This document shows positions 47,526 to 56,668 of a stretch of DNA of 64,000 bases, piece by piece. The DNA comes from Pseudoduganella plicata (GTDB lineage: Bacteria; Pseudomonadota; Gammaproteobacteria; Burkholderiales; Burkholderiaceae_D). Position numbers and translations under genes: made by a program. The DNA is taken from contig NZ_CP038026.1 of NCBI RefSeq assembly GCF_004421005.1, positions 1,550,001 through 1,614,000 on the forward strand. The letters run 5' to 3'. The notes beneath the pieces were generated by a model. That model searched no databases, was not told the DNA's origin, and worked only from the letters and a program-made list of their open reading frames with translations. Each line of letters begins with the position of its first letter. Positions within the stretch are counted from its first letter, which is position 1.

Positions 47526-48185
47526 TCAGAAGCCCAGGCTGTCCAGCAGGTCGTCGACCTGGCCCTGGTCGGCCACTACGCCTTCGGCACTTGCGTCGAT
47601 CTGCGGACCGTTCAGCAAACCGGTATCGAGTTCCTTTTTCAGTTCCTCGGGCGCGAAATCGATCAGCGTCTGCACCAGCTGCTTTTCCAGGTTCTGGGCA
47701 ATCGACGTGACGCGCTTGATCACCTGGCCCGTCAGGTCCTGGAAATCCTGCGCCATCATGATGTCCATCAGGTGGCCTTTCGTGACCACGGTAGCGTCCG
47801 ATGCCGAATCCAGCGCCGCAATCGTGCGCTGCGCCAGTTCGCGCCAGTCGCCCTGGCTGCCCTGGCCGCCCTGGCCGTCCAGCAGTGCCTGCCAGGAAGC
47901 CGTCAGCGCCTTGGCGTCGCGATGGATCCCGTCCTGCAGCGGACCCGCCTCGTCCGTGGCATTCAACACCTTCTGCGCCGCGTCTTCGCTCAGGCGTGCC
48001 ACGTAGTCGAGGCGGTCGCGTGCGTCGGGAATGTCGGACGCCGCTTTCTCGATCAGTTTGTCCAGGCCCAGGCCACGCAGGTTCTCGTGCAGCGCACGGG
48101 TCATGTGCCCGATGCGCGACAGGAACTCCTCGTTGGGATCCCCCACGGTCGCGCCCGCTAACGCTCCGACTGCTTGCTCGACCAT
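47526..48185 (-). CDS. cheZ: Chemotaxis phosphatase CheZ
   Basis: CheZ dephosphorylates CheY-P, ending the motor-reversal signal. The 219-aa protein has the long four-helix dimer core. The catalytic pair is Asp150 and Gln154 in MAQDFQDLTGQVIKRV, equal to D143/Q147 of E. coli. The acidic C-terminal CheY-docking peptide QVDDLLDSLGF is present. Start ATG 48185 is four bases from the cheY stop. An ATG eight codons earlier would overlap cheY and is rejected. It is the last che gene of the operon. Confidence 0.96.
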   Translation of the reverse strand: MVEQAVGALAGATVGDPNEEFLSRIGHMTRALHENLRGLGLDKLIEKAASDIPDARDRLDYVARLSEDAAQKVLNATDEAGPLQDGIHRDAKALTASWQALLDGQGGQGSQGDWRELAQRTIAALDSASDATVVTKGHLMDIMMAQDFQDLTGQVIKRVTSIAQNLEKQLVQTLIDFAPEELKKELDTGLLNGPQIDASAEGVVADQGQVDDLLDSLGF

Positions 48186-48189
48186 GAAA

Positions 48190-48579
48190 TCAGGCTCCGA
48201 GCTTTTCAAAGATCTTGTTCAGTTTTTCGTCCAGCGTCGCGGCCGTGAAAGGCTTGACGACGTAGCCGTTGGCGCCCGCCTGCGCGGCCGCGATGATGTT
48301 TTCCTTCTTCGCCTCGGCGGTCACCATCAGAACCGGCAGCTTGGCCAGCGCGGGATCGGCGCGAATATTCTGCAGCATCGTCAGGCCGTCCATGTTCGGC
48401 ATGTTCCAGTCGGACACGACGAAGTCGAACTGCTCGGCACGCAGCTTCGCCAGCGCCATGACGCCGTCTTCCGCTTCGTCCACATTGGCATAACCCAGTT
48501 CTTTCAACAGATTCCGGACGATGCGGCGCATCGTCGAGAAGTCGTCAACAACTAAAAATTTCATCTTTGGATCAGCCAT
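48190..48579 (-). CDS. cheY: Response regulator CheY (cheZ-linked copy)
   Basis: This 129-aa single receiver domain carries the chemotactic signal from CheA to the flagellar motor. Asp pair and phospho-acceptor: [10 protein letters not shown] (residues 9-18) and [13 protein letters not shown] (Asp near residue 57); Thr in [11 protein letters not shown] (near 87) and Lys in GYVVKPF (near 109). This is the copy coupled to cheZ, and its sequence is closest to enteric CheY. It is preceded by a 352-base gap with a hairpin that separates it from cheB, so expression may differ from the upstream genes. Confidence 0.96.
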   Translation of the reverse strand: MADPKMKFLVVDDFSTMRRIVRNLLKELGYANVDEAEDGVMALAKLRAEQFDFVVSDWNMPNMDGLTMLQNIRADPALAKLPVLMVTAEAKKENIIAAAQAGANGYVVKPFTAATLDEKLNKIFEKLGA

Positions 48580-48931
48580 GAATTACTCCGTTGATTCTTT
48601 ATAACGCGGTTGTTAAATTTTGCGCTGACGCATTGAACGCTGCGTCAGCGCCAAAAGGCTTTAATAAGGGTCTGGCTCGAGTGTCTGACTCAGGGTGCGC
48701 TTCCAGCACCCTGGCTCTGCAAATAATAGAAGGCACGGCTTTGAACCATCAGCAAGTTGTAGCATAGCATTATCGTTACCCGTAGGGAACACCACATCCT
48801 GTCACTGCCGGTAAAAAACCGAATACCGTATCAATCCCGCAAGGGAACGTATCGATCACGCGACGCTTGCGACCGCCTGCCCTGTACGGACTTGCTCTAC
48901 CGTCAACAGACCCACATCCAAGACACGCTTC
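48580..48931. other. 352-base gap between cheB and cheY with a strong hairpin
   Basis: The gap is unusually long inside an otherwise tight operon. It contains the 11-bp perfect stem GCGCTGACGCA/TGCGTCAGCGC (8-base loop, 48622-48651), about 43 bases upstream of the cheY start, and two short CCCGTAGGGAAC / CCCGCAAGGGAAC-type repeats near 48780 and 48838. There is no T-run. No gene is visible. A processing site, attenuator or second promoter is possible. Confidence 0.55.
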
Positions 48932-50002
48932 TCAAACACGCAATGCGCGCATGCCGTGCTGTGCCAAATGCCCGAGCACCATGCCTGGCAGCGCCTGCAG
49001 CGCGCCCACTTCATGCGTGGCCCCGACGGCGATGGCTTCGCGCGGCATGCCGAACACGACGCAACTGGCTTCATCCTGGGCAAAATTATACGCCCCGGCT
49101 GTCTTCATCTCCAGCATACCAGCAGCACCGTCCTTGCCCATGCCCGTCAGGATCACGCCTACCGCATTTTTACCCGCATGTTGCGCCGCCGAGCGGAACA
49201 GCACGTCCACGGACGGCCGGTGCCGGTTGACGGGCTCGCCCTGGTCGAGTTTCGTCATGTAGTTCGCGCCGGAGCGCGCCAGCAGCAGGTGCGAGTGGCC
49301 CGGCGCGATATACGCGTGGCCCGGCAGTACCCGCTCGTTGCCCGCCGCTTCCTGCACCGAGATCTTGCACAGCGAATCCAGGCGTTTTGCAAACGAGCGC
49401 GTGAACCCTTCCGGCATGTGCTGCGTGATCAGGATACCCGGGCAGTCGGACGGCATCTGCATCAGAAATTCCCGGATCGCTTCCGTACCGCCCGTGGAAG
49501 CGCCCACGATAATCAGTTTTTCAGAAGACATCAGCGGATTGCGTAATTGTGGCAGGGGTACGCTGCCTTCGGCGCCCGCTTGCGGCAGCGTACGGGCACG
49601 GATGCGCGCCTTCGACGCCGCGCGGATCTTGTCCGCGATCAGGTCCGTGTATTCGCGCATCCCCGTCTGGATCGAGATCTTCGGTTTCGTCACGAAATCG
49701 ACGGCGCCCAGTTCCAGCGCGCGCATCGTGATTTCCGAACCCCGCTCCGTCAGCGACGATACCATGACGACGGGCATCGGCCGCAGCCGCATCAGTTTTT
49801 CCAGGAAGTCGAGGCCGTCCATCTTCGGCATCTCGACGTCGAGGGTCAGCACATCCGGATTGGTCTGCTTGATCAGCTCGCGCGCGACCAGCGGGTCGGG
49901 CGCGGTGCCGACCACCTTCATGTCCGGCTGGCTGTTGATAATTTCGGTCATGACGCTGCGGATCAGCGCGGAGTCGTCGACCACCAGTACTTTGATTGTC
50001 AT
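48932..50002 (-). CDS. cheB: Chemotaxis protein-glutamate methylesterase/deamidase CheB
   Basis: CheB removes methyl groups from receptor glutamates when phosphorylated by CheA, and deamidates glutamines. The 356-aa protein has an N-terminal receiver (Asp55 in [14 protein letters not shown]) and a C-terminal methylesterase with catalytic Ser169 in [16 protein letters not shown], His195 in [11 protein letters not shown] and Asp291 in [15 protein letters not shown]. It lies nine bases after cheD. The length and motifs are complete. Confidence 0.97.
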   Translation of the reverse strand: MTIKVLVVDDSALIRSVMTEIINSQPDMKVVGTAPDPLVARELIKQTNPDVLTLDVEMPKMDGLDFLEKLMRLRPMPVVMVSSLTERGSEITMRALELGAVDFVTKPKISIQTGMREYTDLIADKIRAASKARIRARTLPQAGAEGSVPLPQLRNPLMSSEKLIIVGASTGGTEAIREFLMQMPSDCPGILITQHMPEGFTRSFAKRLDSLCKISVQEAAGNERVLPGHAYIAPGHSHLLLARSGANYMTKLDQGEPVNRHRPSVDVLFRSAAQHAGKNAVGVILTGMGKDGAAGMLEMKTAGAYNFAQDEASCVVFGMPREAIAVGATHEVGALQALPGMVLGHLAQHGMRALRV

Positions 50003-50011
50003 CTGGGCCTC

Positions 50012-50611
50012 TTAGAACAGCTCGATCTCACCAGCCACCGGCTGGACCTTCAGGCGGCTCGCGTATTCGATTTCGCGCTTGGCCAGCGTGTCGTTATGGG
50101 TCTGCATCAGTTTCTTGACAAGTACCTTGCCGGTACGGGGGAAAAAATACACCTTGCGCGGATAGATGTCGTTCAGGTCTTCCGCGACGATGCGTATGCG
50201 TTCGTTCTTGAGAAACGTCTGGACGAAGGCGGCGTTGCGCTCGCCCACGTTCATGGCCGTGAAGCCCTTCAGCACCGCCCCGCCGCCGAAGACCTTGGCC
50301 TCCAGGTTCTCGCGCCGGGCGCCGGACTTCAGCAGGCTGTTGATCAGGATCTCCATGGCAAAGGTGCCGTAGCGCGCGGACGCGGAGACGGGGCTGTTGT
50401 TGTCCGCCCCGCCGTCGGGCAGCATGAAGTGGTTCATGCCGCCCAGGCCGGAGACCCGGTCGCGGATGCAGGCCGAGACGCACGAGCCCAGCACGGTGAC
50501 GATCAGCATGTCCTTGGCGGTGTAATAGTATTCGCCAGGCAGGATCTTGGCCGCCTGGGTGTCGAACGTCCGGTCGTAGTAGACGTTGGTGGCGACGTGG
50601 TCGGTGTTCAT
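50012..50611 (-). CDS. cheD: Chemoreceptor glutamine deamidase CheD
   Basis: CheD deamidates selected receptor glutamines to glutamate. The 199-aa protein has the catalytic Cys in VTVLGSCVSACIRDRVSGLGGMNHFMLP (about residues 38-65; Cys-His-Thr type) and KVFGGGAVLKGF (about 109-120). The C-terminus AGEIELF is nearly the same as the end of the CheZ-like protein at 56669 (GDIELF), suggesting a shared docking tail. It lies between cheR and cheB with gaps of 12 and 9 bases, so it is surely co-transcribed. Confidence 0.95.
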   Translation of the reverse strand: MNTDHVATNVYYDRTFDTQAAKILPGEYYYTAKDMLIVTVLGSCVSACIRDRVSGLGGMNHFMLPDGGADNNSPVSASARYGTFAMEILINSLLKSGARRENLEAKVFGGGAVLKGFTAMNVGERNAAFVQTFLKNERIRIVAEDLNDIYPRKVYFFPRTGKVLVKKLMQTHNDTLAKREIEYASRLKVQPVAGEIELF

Positions 50612-50623
50612 GGTGTCCCGTTC

Positions 50624-51490
50624 TTATGCTCGTTGGGGCATCGCGCGGTTGGCGCCGGAGGAACGCTCGTCCAGCTCGTAGACGGTCTTGCCGCGCAGCT
50701 TGAGCGAATCCGACACGTACAGGAAGTTCTCGGAATGGCCCGCGAACAGCAGCGCATCCGGCTTCATCAGCGGCACGAAGCGCGAGAGGATCTTGCGCTG
50801 CGTGGCCTTGTCGAAGTAGATCATCACGTTGCGGCAGAAGATCACGTCGAACGGGCCGCGGATGTCCCACTTCTCGTCCAGCAGGTTGAGCTGGCGGTAC
50901 GTGATCAGCTGGCGCAGTTCGGGGCGTGCCCGCACCATGCCGGCCTTATCGCCCTTCCCCTTCAGGAAGAACTTGCGCTGCTGTTCAGCCGTGAGCTTGT
51001 CGATGCGGTCGATCGGATAGACGCCGTTGGCAGCCGTGGCCAGCACGTTGGTGTCGATATCGGTGGCGATGATGTGCACCGGCGGCGTCAAGCTGTTGAA
51101 TGCCTCGCACACCGTCATCGCGATGGAATACGGTTCTTCGCCGGTGGAGCTGGCGGAGCACCAGATGTTGAGCTGTTCGCCGCGGTGCTTCTTCACGTGC
51201 TCGGCGAGCAGCGGGAAATGGTGCGCTTCGCGGAAGAACGACGTCAGGTTGGTGGTGAGCGCGTTGGTGAACGACTCCCACTCGTTGCCCAGGCGACCCG
51301 CTTCGAGGTCGTCCAGGTATTTGACGAACGATGAAATGCCGGTGGCGCGCAGGCGGCGCGCCAGCCGGCTGTACACCATCTCCTGCTTGCTGTCGGCCAG
51401 CGCGATGCCGGCCCGTTTGTAGATCATGCCGCGCACTCTTTCGAAATCGCGGCTGTTGAACTCAAACTCCTTGACGGTGTCCTTGGACAT
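50624..51490 (-). CDS. cheR: Chemotaxis methyltransferase CheR
   Basis: CheR methylates receptor glutamates with S-adenosylmethionine. The 288-aa protein has the N-terminal helical domain, ALTTNLTSFFREAHHFPLL (about residues 78-96), the SAM motif CSASSTGEEPYSIAM (about 112-126), ATDIDTNVLATAANGVYP, DVIFCRNVMIYF (about 225-236) and GHSENFLYVS. The gene lies downstream of the MCP gene, from which it is separated by a strong hairpin, and upstream of cheD. The beta-subdomain that binds the receptor pentapeptide is present. Confidence 0.96.
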   Translation of the reverse strand: MSKDTVKEFEFNSRDFERVRGMIYKRAGIALADSKQEMVYSRLARRLRATGISSFVKYLDDLEAGRLGNEWESFTNALTTNLTSFFREAHHFPLLAEHVKKHRGEQLNIWCSASSTGEEPYSIAMTVCEAFNSLTPPVHIIATDIDTNVLATAANGVYPIDRIDKLTAEQQRKFFLKGKGDKAGMVRARPELRQLITYRQLNLLDEKWDIRGPFDVIFCRNVMIYFDKATQRKILSRFVPLMKPDALLFAGHSENFLYVSDSLKLRGKTVYELDERSSGANRAMPQRA

Positions 51491-51528
51491 TATCCTTATC
51501 CTTGCTTGACCGGGAGCTTACATAACAC

Positions 51529-51553
51529 GCGGCCGCCTCCCGGAGGCGGCCGC
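51529..51553 (-). other. Strong hairpin between the MCP gene and cheR
   Basis: GCGGCCGCCTCC, one C, then GGAGGCGGCCGC: a 12-bp perfect GC stem with a minimal loop. There is no T-run. It lies just upstream of the MCP stop codon region on the minus strand transcript order cheR side, and may stabilise or process the polycistronic mRNA. Confidence 0.55.
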
Positions 51554-51561
51554 GCCAGACA

Positions 51562-53313
51562 TCAGAATTCTTCCCAGTCGTCGCCGGCAGGTGCCGTCGC
51601 CGCCTTGGCCGATGTCTTCGTCGCGCTCTTGGCTGCAGGCGCCGGTGCCGCCGGCGCGGCCGGATGCACCGTCACGGCACGGACCGCCGACTTGACAGCC
51701 GGTTTTGCAGCAGGCTTGGCCAGCTGCGCCTTCGCTGCCACCGGCACGCGTGCCACGGCCGCACCCGCGTCGCCCAGCTTGAAGATGCTGACCGCCTCGC
51801 CCAGCTGCTGCGCCTGCTGCTGCATGCTTTCCGCCGCTGCCGCCGCTTCTTCCACGAGCGCCGCGTTACGCTGGGTCATTTCGTCCATCGTCGTGATGGC
51901 CTGGTTGACTTCCTCGATGCCGTTGCTCTGTTCCTGCGTTGCCGCCGTGATCTCGCCCATGATGTCGGCGACCTGCTTGATCGACGTCACGATCTGCCCC
52001 ATCGTCTGGCCGGCCTCGTCCACCAGCTTGCCGCCCGCATCGACCTTCGACACGGAGTCGTCGATCAGCGCCTTGATTTCCTTGGCGGCGCTGGCCGAAC
52101 GCTGCGCCAGGTTGCGCACTTCCGATGCCACGACCGCGAAGCCGCGGCCCTGCTCGCCGGCACGCGCCGCTTCCACCGCGGCGTTCAGCGCTAGGATGTT
52201 GGTCTGGAACGCGATGCCGTCGATGACGCCGATGATGTCGACGATCTTGCCCGAGCTTTCCTTGATGGAGCCCATCGTATCGACCACTTGCGCCACCACG
52301 GTGCCGCCCTTGACGGCGACGGACGATGCCGTTGCCGCCAGCTGGTTGGCCTGGCGGGCGTTGTCGGCGTTCTGCCTGACCGTCGACGTCAGTTCTTCCA
52401 TCGAGCTGGCCGTCTCTTCCAGCGAGCTGGCCTGCGCTTCCGTACGGGCCGACAGGTCGGCGTTGCCCGAAGCAATTTCATGGGACGCCTGGGTGATCGT
52501 CTCGGTGCCACTGCGCACCTTGCTGACGGTCGACACAAGGCTGTCGTTCATGTCCCTCAATGCCTGCAACAGTTCGCTTGTTTCATCCTTGCCTTCGACA
52601 TGCACCTGCGATGTCAGTTCGCCGGCGGCGACGCGCTTGGCCACCTGCACGGCGCCGGCCAGCGGCACGACGATCGAACGGGTCGTGAACAGCGCGCAGA
52701 CAATGCCGACCCCGACGCCGATCGCGCCCAGTACCAGCGTGATCATCATGACACGGTTGTCGGCCTGCACGGAGCGGTCCTGGAACGCCTGGGTGGCCTT
52801 GTGCTCGATGTCCACCAGGTTGTTCAGCGCCGTCAGCGTGCGGGTGTTCAGCGGGTCGATCTTGCCGGCGATGATCTTCGTCGCGCCTTCGGCGTTGAAG
52901 GCGAGTACCTGCGCCATCGCTTCCTTGAACGCCGTATCGACGTCCTTGTCCAGCGCGGCCAGTTCGCCCAGCACTTTCTTCTCGGCGTCGTCCAGGCCCA
53001 GCGATTCGAGCTTGCCACGGGCGGCTTCGTAGCGCTGGCGCTGCGCCTTGACCTTCTCTTCTTCCTTCTGCATCAGCTCGACGTCGGACTGCAGGCCGAT
53101 ATTGCGCATGGCGATGCCCGATTCCAGCATCGCGCTCTTCATCGCGCTGGCCTGCATGCTCTTGTTGCTGGTCAGTTCCAGCCCTTGCATCAGCTGCGCC
53201 TTGTTGCTCATGTTCATGCTGTTCGAAGACAGCACCAGCGCTACGAGGATCAGCAGAATGATGCCGAACCCGAAGCCGAGTCTTGTACCGATTTTGTAAT
53301 TACGAACACTCAT
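51562..53313 (-). CDS. Methyl-accepting chemotaxis protein (4HB-type, Tsr/Tar-like)
   Basis: This 583-aa inner-membrane receptor has transmembrane helix 1 at residues 10-30 ([17 protein letters not shown]), a periplasmic four-helix bundle (about 31-190), transmembrane helix 2 near 192-215 ([22 protein letters not shown]), HAMP, then the cytoplasmic signalling hairpin with the tip [43 protein letters not shown]. It ends in DWEEF after an Ala/Pro/Lys-rich flexible tail, a W-x-x-F pentapeptide like E. coli NWETF that tethers CheR and CheB. The ligand is unknown. It lies inside the che operon, between cheW and cheR. Confidence 0.95.
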   Translation of the reverse strand: MSVRNYKIGTRLGFGFGIILLILVALVLSSNSMNMSNKAQLMQGLELTSNKSMQASAMKSAMLESGIAMRNIGLQSDVELMQKEEEKVKAQRQRYEAARGKLESLGLDDAEKKVLGELAALDKDVDTAFKEAMAQVLAFNAEGATKIIAGKIDPLNTRTLTALNNLVDIEHKATQAFQDRSVQADNRVMMITLVLGAIGVGVGIVCALFTTRSIVVPLAGAVQVAKRVAAGELTSQVHVEGKDETSELLQALRDMNDSLVSTVSKVRSGTETITQASHEIASGNADLSARTEAQASSLEETASSMEELTSTVRQNADNARQANQLAATASSVAVKGGTVVAQVVDTMGSIKESSGKIVDIIGVIDGIAFQTNILALNAAVEAARAGEQGRGFAVVASEVRNLAQRSASAAKEIKALIDDSVSKVDAGGKLVDEAGQTMGQIVTSIKQVADIMGEITAATQEQSNGIEEVNQAITTMDEMTQRNAALVEEAAAAAESMQQQAQQLGEAVSIFKLGDAGAAVARVPVAAKAQLAKPAAKPAVKSAVRAVTVHPAAPAAPAPAAKSATKTSAKAATAPAGDDWEEF

Positions 53314-53444
53314 ATCGCGTCCCTACCCTTTGATTGATGAAACACCGGCTCGCCTTCTGCGAGGCGATTGCCTCTGTTAATACAAAAATTGTCTTCGCTG
53401 CACCGCAATTTTTTGGGCGGGACGTCGGTTCATTCTGGCGTTGC

Positions 53445-53468
53445 GACGGCCCCCTGCGGGTGGCCGTC
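53445..53468 (-). other. Hairpin just past the cheW stop codon
   Basis: GACGGCC, a ten-base loop, GGCCGTC: a 7-bp perfect stem beginning seven bases past the cheW stop and about 130 bases before the MCP start. There is no T-run. It may set relative expression of cheAW and the MCP. Confidence 0.45.
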
Positions 53469-53474
53469 CCGTGC

Positions 53475-53957
53475 TCAGGCGGCCATTTGTTCGATCAGGC
53501 CCATCTCCGGACTGGACATCAGCTTGTTGATGTCCACCAGGATCAGCATGCGTTCGTCGATCGTGCCGAGTCCGATCATGTACTCGGTCGAGAACGCGGT
53601 GCCCATTTCCGGAGCCGGCCTGATCTGGTCCGGTTCCAGCGTCGTCACATCGGACACGCTGTCGACCACCATGCCGACCACGCGCCCGTTGATGTTCAGG
53701 ATGATCACGACGGTGAACTGGTCGTACACCGGCTCGCCCAGGTTGAACTTGATGCGCATGTCCACCACGGGGATGATGATGCCGCGCAGGTTGATGACGC
53801 CCTTGATGAATTCCGGCGCGTTGGCGATCCGCGTGACGGCTTCGTAGCCGCGGATTTCCTGCACCTTCAGGATGTCGATGCCGTATTCCTCGGCGCCCAG
53901 CTTGAAGGCCAGGAACTCGTGTCCCGCGATGTCGGCGTTGGTGGTGACTTCTGCCAT
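53475..53957 (-). CDS. cheW: Chemotaxis coupling protein CheW
   Basis: CheW links receptors to CheA in the signalling array. The 160-aa protein is the two-barrel SH3-like CheW domain: [58 protein letters not shown] (residues 12-70) and [35 protein letters not shown]. It lies 12 bases downstream of cheA. Confidence 0.97.
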   Translation of the reverse strand: MAEVTTNADIAGHEFLAFKLGAEEYGIDILKVQEIRGYEAVTRIANAPEFIKGVINLRGIIIPVVDMRIKFNLGEPVYDQFTVVIILNINGRVVGMVVDSVSDVTTLEPDQIRPAPEMGTAFSTEYMIGLGTIDERMLILVDINKLMSSPEMGLIEQMAA

Positions 53958-53969
53958 GGTGTTTCCTTG

Positions 53970-56186
53970 TCAGTTCAATGTATTCAGAATGGATTCGTCC
54001 GCCAGCTGGCGCGAGGAGCGGATCAGGGCGGCCACGTCCAGGATCAGCGAGACGCCACCGTCGCCCAGGATCGTCGCGCCGCTGATGCCGGCCACTTTCC
54101 GGTAGTTCGATTCCAGGTTCTTCACGACGACCTGCTGCTGGCCAACCAGTTCGTCGACGAACAGGCAGGCCTTGCGCCCTTCCGTTTCCAGGATCACGAG
54201 GATGCCCTCGGACGGATCGGTAAAGCGCGGCTCGATCTCGAACATCTGGTACAGCGGGATCAGGGGCAGGTATTCGCCGCGCACCTTGACCACGCGGCCC
54301 TTGCCCGTGATTTCCTTGACGTCCTCGCGCGCCGGCTGCATCGATTCGATGACGAAGCCCAGTGGCAGGATGTACACCTCCTCGCCCACCCGGATCGACA
54401 TGCCGTCCAGGATCGCCAGCGTCAGCGGCAGCGAGATCGACATCGTCGTGCCGAACCCCTTGGCCGAACGGATGTCCACGGTGCCGCCCATCGCCGTGAT
54501 GTTGCGCTTGACGACATCCATGCCGACGCCGCGGCCCGACACGTCCGTCACCTGCTCGGCCGTCGAGAAGCCAGGCGCGAAGATCAGCTGCCACACTTCC
54601 GCGTCGGGCATGCTGTCCGACACCGGCAGGCCGCTCTGCCTGGCCTTGGCGAGAATCTTCTCGCGGTTCAGGCCGGCGCCATCGTCCGACACCTCGATGA
54701 TGATGTTGCCGCCCTGGTGCGTGGCCGACAGGAACAGCCGGCCCGCATCCGTCTTGCCCGCCGCGCGGCGCACTTCCGGCATCTCGATGCCATGGTCGAT
54801 GCTGTTGCGCACCAGGTGCGTCAGCGGGTCGACGATGCGTTCGATCAGACCCTTGTCCAGTTCCGTCGCGGCGCCGTTGGTGATGAAATCGACCTTCTTG
54901 CCCAGCTTCGACGCCAGGTCGCGCACCATGCGCGGGAAGCGCGAGAACACGAAGTCCATCGGCATCATGCGGATCGACATCACCGCTTCCTGCAGATCGC
55001 GCGTATTGCGGGTCAGCTGGCCCACGGACGCCAGCAGGCGTTCGTGTACCATCGGATCGAGCGTTTCGACGCGCTGCTCGATCATCGCCTGCGTGATCAC
55101 GAGCTCGCCCACCAGGTTGATCAGCTGGTCGACCTTCTCGATCGACACGCGGATCGACGACGACTCGGCGCCGTGCGCGGGAGCCTTCTCAACGTCCTTC
55201 TTCGCCGGCTTTTTCTCTTCCTCGACAGCCTTTTCGGCCGGCGGCGCATCCTGGATGCCCGCCGCTGCACGGATCTGTTCCACGGGCTGGAAGAAGCCGT
55301 AGCCGCGTGCCTCGTCCGCGCCTTCGCTCGCCTGCGCCCGGATTTCGTCGAGCGGCTGGAAGAAGCCGTAGCCCTGCCCTTCGGCCGCGCCGGCGGCCGT
55401 CTTGCCCGCTTCCGATTTCGGCAGCGGGTCGAAGAACCCATAACCCAGGTCGTTCTCGACCTTGTCGCGTTCGGCCTGTTCGCGCGCGGCCTGCTCCGGC
55501 GTCAGCACCGGCAGTTCCGCGATCGTCATCTCTTCCGTGTTCAGCACGAACGAGCAGATGGCGATGATGTCGTCCAGGCTTTCATGCGTGGTGACGACCA
55601 TCGCGTTGCGCTCGTTGTCGAGCGGCGTGACGATGACGTGCGCCAGCAGGCCCAGTTCGGCGGCCAGCGCCGTCACTTCGCGATGCGCCATCTTCGGCAG
55701 TTCGAGACGATAGCGGCGCCCGCCGCTGTGATCGACCGTCTCGTCCTCGCCGGCGGTCTGGAACGCGGGCGCCACATGGGCGATCGCGGCCAGCGGCACG
55801 TCCTGTGCCAGGTGCTGCAGCATCATGCGCACGTCGCCGACGGCATCCTGGTCCACGGCCGTGCCGAGGCGGTGGCCGTCCAGCTGCATCTTCAGCGCGT
55901 CCTTGGCGGCCAGGAACGCATCCACGTGCTCGCCCGTGAGCGCCATCTCGCCCTTGCGGATCCGGTCCAGCAGCGTCTCGAGGATGTGCGTCACCTCCGT
56001 CATGTCGGACAGGCCGAACGTCCCCGCGCCCCCCTTGACGGAGTGCGCGGTGCGGAAGATCGCGTTCAGATCTTCTTCGTCCGGCGCGCCGACATCGACG
56101 GCAAGCAGCAGCCTTTCCATTTCAGCCAGCAGTTCCTCGGCCTCGTCGAAGAAGACCTGGAAGAACTGGCTTATATCGATGGTCAT
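53970..56186 (-). CDS. cheA: Chemotaxis histidine kinase CheA
   Basis: CheA autophosphorylates in response to receptors and phosphorylates CheY and CheB. The 738-aa protein has P1 with phospho-His48 in FRTAHSVKGGAGTFGL, a P2-like domain (about residues 155-225), a 120-residue linker, P3 dimerisation (SSSIRVSIEKVDQLINLVGELVI), P4 with the N-box RNSIDHGIE, G1 DDGAGL and G2 GRGVGMDVV, and the CheW-like P5 (LAILDGMSIRVGEEVYILPL). The linker carries three copies of GYGFF[D/Q]P at residues 248, 272 and 295. The upstream gene is cheY (37 bases) and the downstream gene cheW (12 bases). Confidence 0.97.
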   Translation of the reverse strand: MTIDISQFFQVFFDEAEELLAEMERLLLAVDVGAPDEEDLNAIFRTAHSVKGGAGTFGLSDMTEVTHILETLLDRIRKGEMALTGEHVDAFLAAKDALKMQLDGHRLGTAVDQDAVGDVRMMLQHLAQDVPLAAIAHVAPAFQTAGEDETVDHSGGRRYRLELPKMAHREVTALAAELGLLAHVIVTPLDNERNAMVVTTHESLDDIIAICSFVLNTEEMTIAELPVLTPEQAAREQAERDKVENDLGYGFFDPLPKSEAGKTAAGAAEGQGYGFFQPLDEIRAQASEGADEARGYGFFQPVEQIRAAAGIQDAPPAEKAVEEEKKPAKKDVEKAPAHGAESSSIRVSIEKVDQLINLVGELVITQAMIEQRVETLDPMVHERLLASVGQLTRNTRDLQEAVMSIRMMPMDFVFSRFPRMVRDLASKLGKKVDFITNGAATELDKGLIERIVDPLTHLVRNSIDHGIEMPEVRRAAGKTDAGRLFLSATHQGGNIIIEVSDDGAGLNREKILAKARQSGLPVSDSMPDAEVWQLIFAPGFSTAEQVTDVSGRGVGMDVVKRNITAMGGTVDIRSAKGFGTTMSISLPLTLAILDGMSIRVGEEVYILPLGFVIESMQPAREDVKEITGKGRVVKVRGEYLPLIPLYQMFEIEPRFTDPSEGILVILETEGRKACLFVDELVGQQQVVVKNLESNYRKVAGISGATILGDGGVSLILDVAALIRSSRQLADESILNTLN

Positions 56187-56223
56187 GGCGAGACTCCGTC
56201 AAATAAGCTCAGGGAGCACATGA

Positions 56224-56589
56224 TCAGCCGATCACCTTTTTGACGACTTCGATCAGGCGCTGCGGGTCGAACGGCTTGACCAGCCAGCCATTGGCGCCGG
56301 CGGCGCGGCCCTTGGCCTTCATCTCGTCGGACGATTCCGTCGTCAGCATCAGGATCGGCGTCTTGGCGTACGACGGCAGTTCGCGCAGGTGCTTGATCAG
56401 CTGCAGGCCGTCCATCTTCGGCATGTTCTGGTCCGTCAGCACCAGGTCGACGTTCTGCAGCTTGGCCTTTTCCAGGCCGTCCTGGCCATCCACCGCTTCG
56501 ACGACCTGGTAGCCGGCGGCCTTCAGGCTGAACGCCACCATCTGGCGCAGGGAGCTGGAGTCGTCGACTGCAAGAATTGTTTTAGCCAT
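56224..56589 (-). CDS. Response regulator CheY (cheA-linked copy)
   Basis: This 121-aa single receiver domain has TILAVDDSSSLRQM (residues 4-17), the phospho-acceptor in VLTDQNMPKMDGL (Asp near residue 52), Thr in PILMLTTESSDE (about 82) and Lys in GWLVKPFDPQRL (about 104). Its sequence is closer to the CheY type placed next to cheA in beta-proteobacteria than to the cheZ-linked copy. It may compete as a phosphate sink or act on a different target. It lies between cheA and the CheZ-like gene. The start ATG 56589 was chosen because the upstream in-frame extension is not CheY-like. Confidence 0.94.
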   Translation of the reverse strand: MAKTILAVDDSSSLRQMVAFSLKAAGYQVVEAVDGQDGLEKAKLQNVDLVLTDQNMPKMDGLQLIKHLRELPSYAKTPILMLTTESSDEMKAKGRAAGANGWLVKPFDPQRLIEVVKKVIG

Positions 56590-56668
56590 TTTTTTTATCT
56601 CACTAAAAAAAGAGTTCGGGCACTGTTGCCCCACGTGATTCGAATATATTGCCGGAGTCGAGTCGATA

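Noticed and set aside
48750..48800. Possible sigma-28 -10 (AACGATAA) upstream of cheY
   Set aside because: No TAAA-like -35 at the required 11-base spacing.
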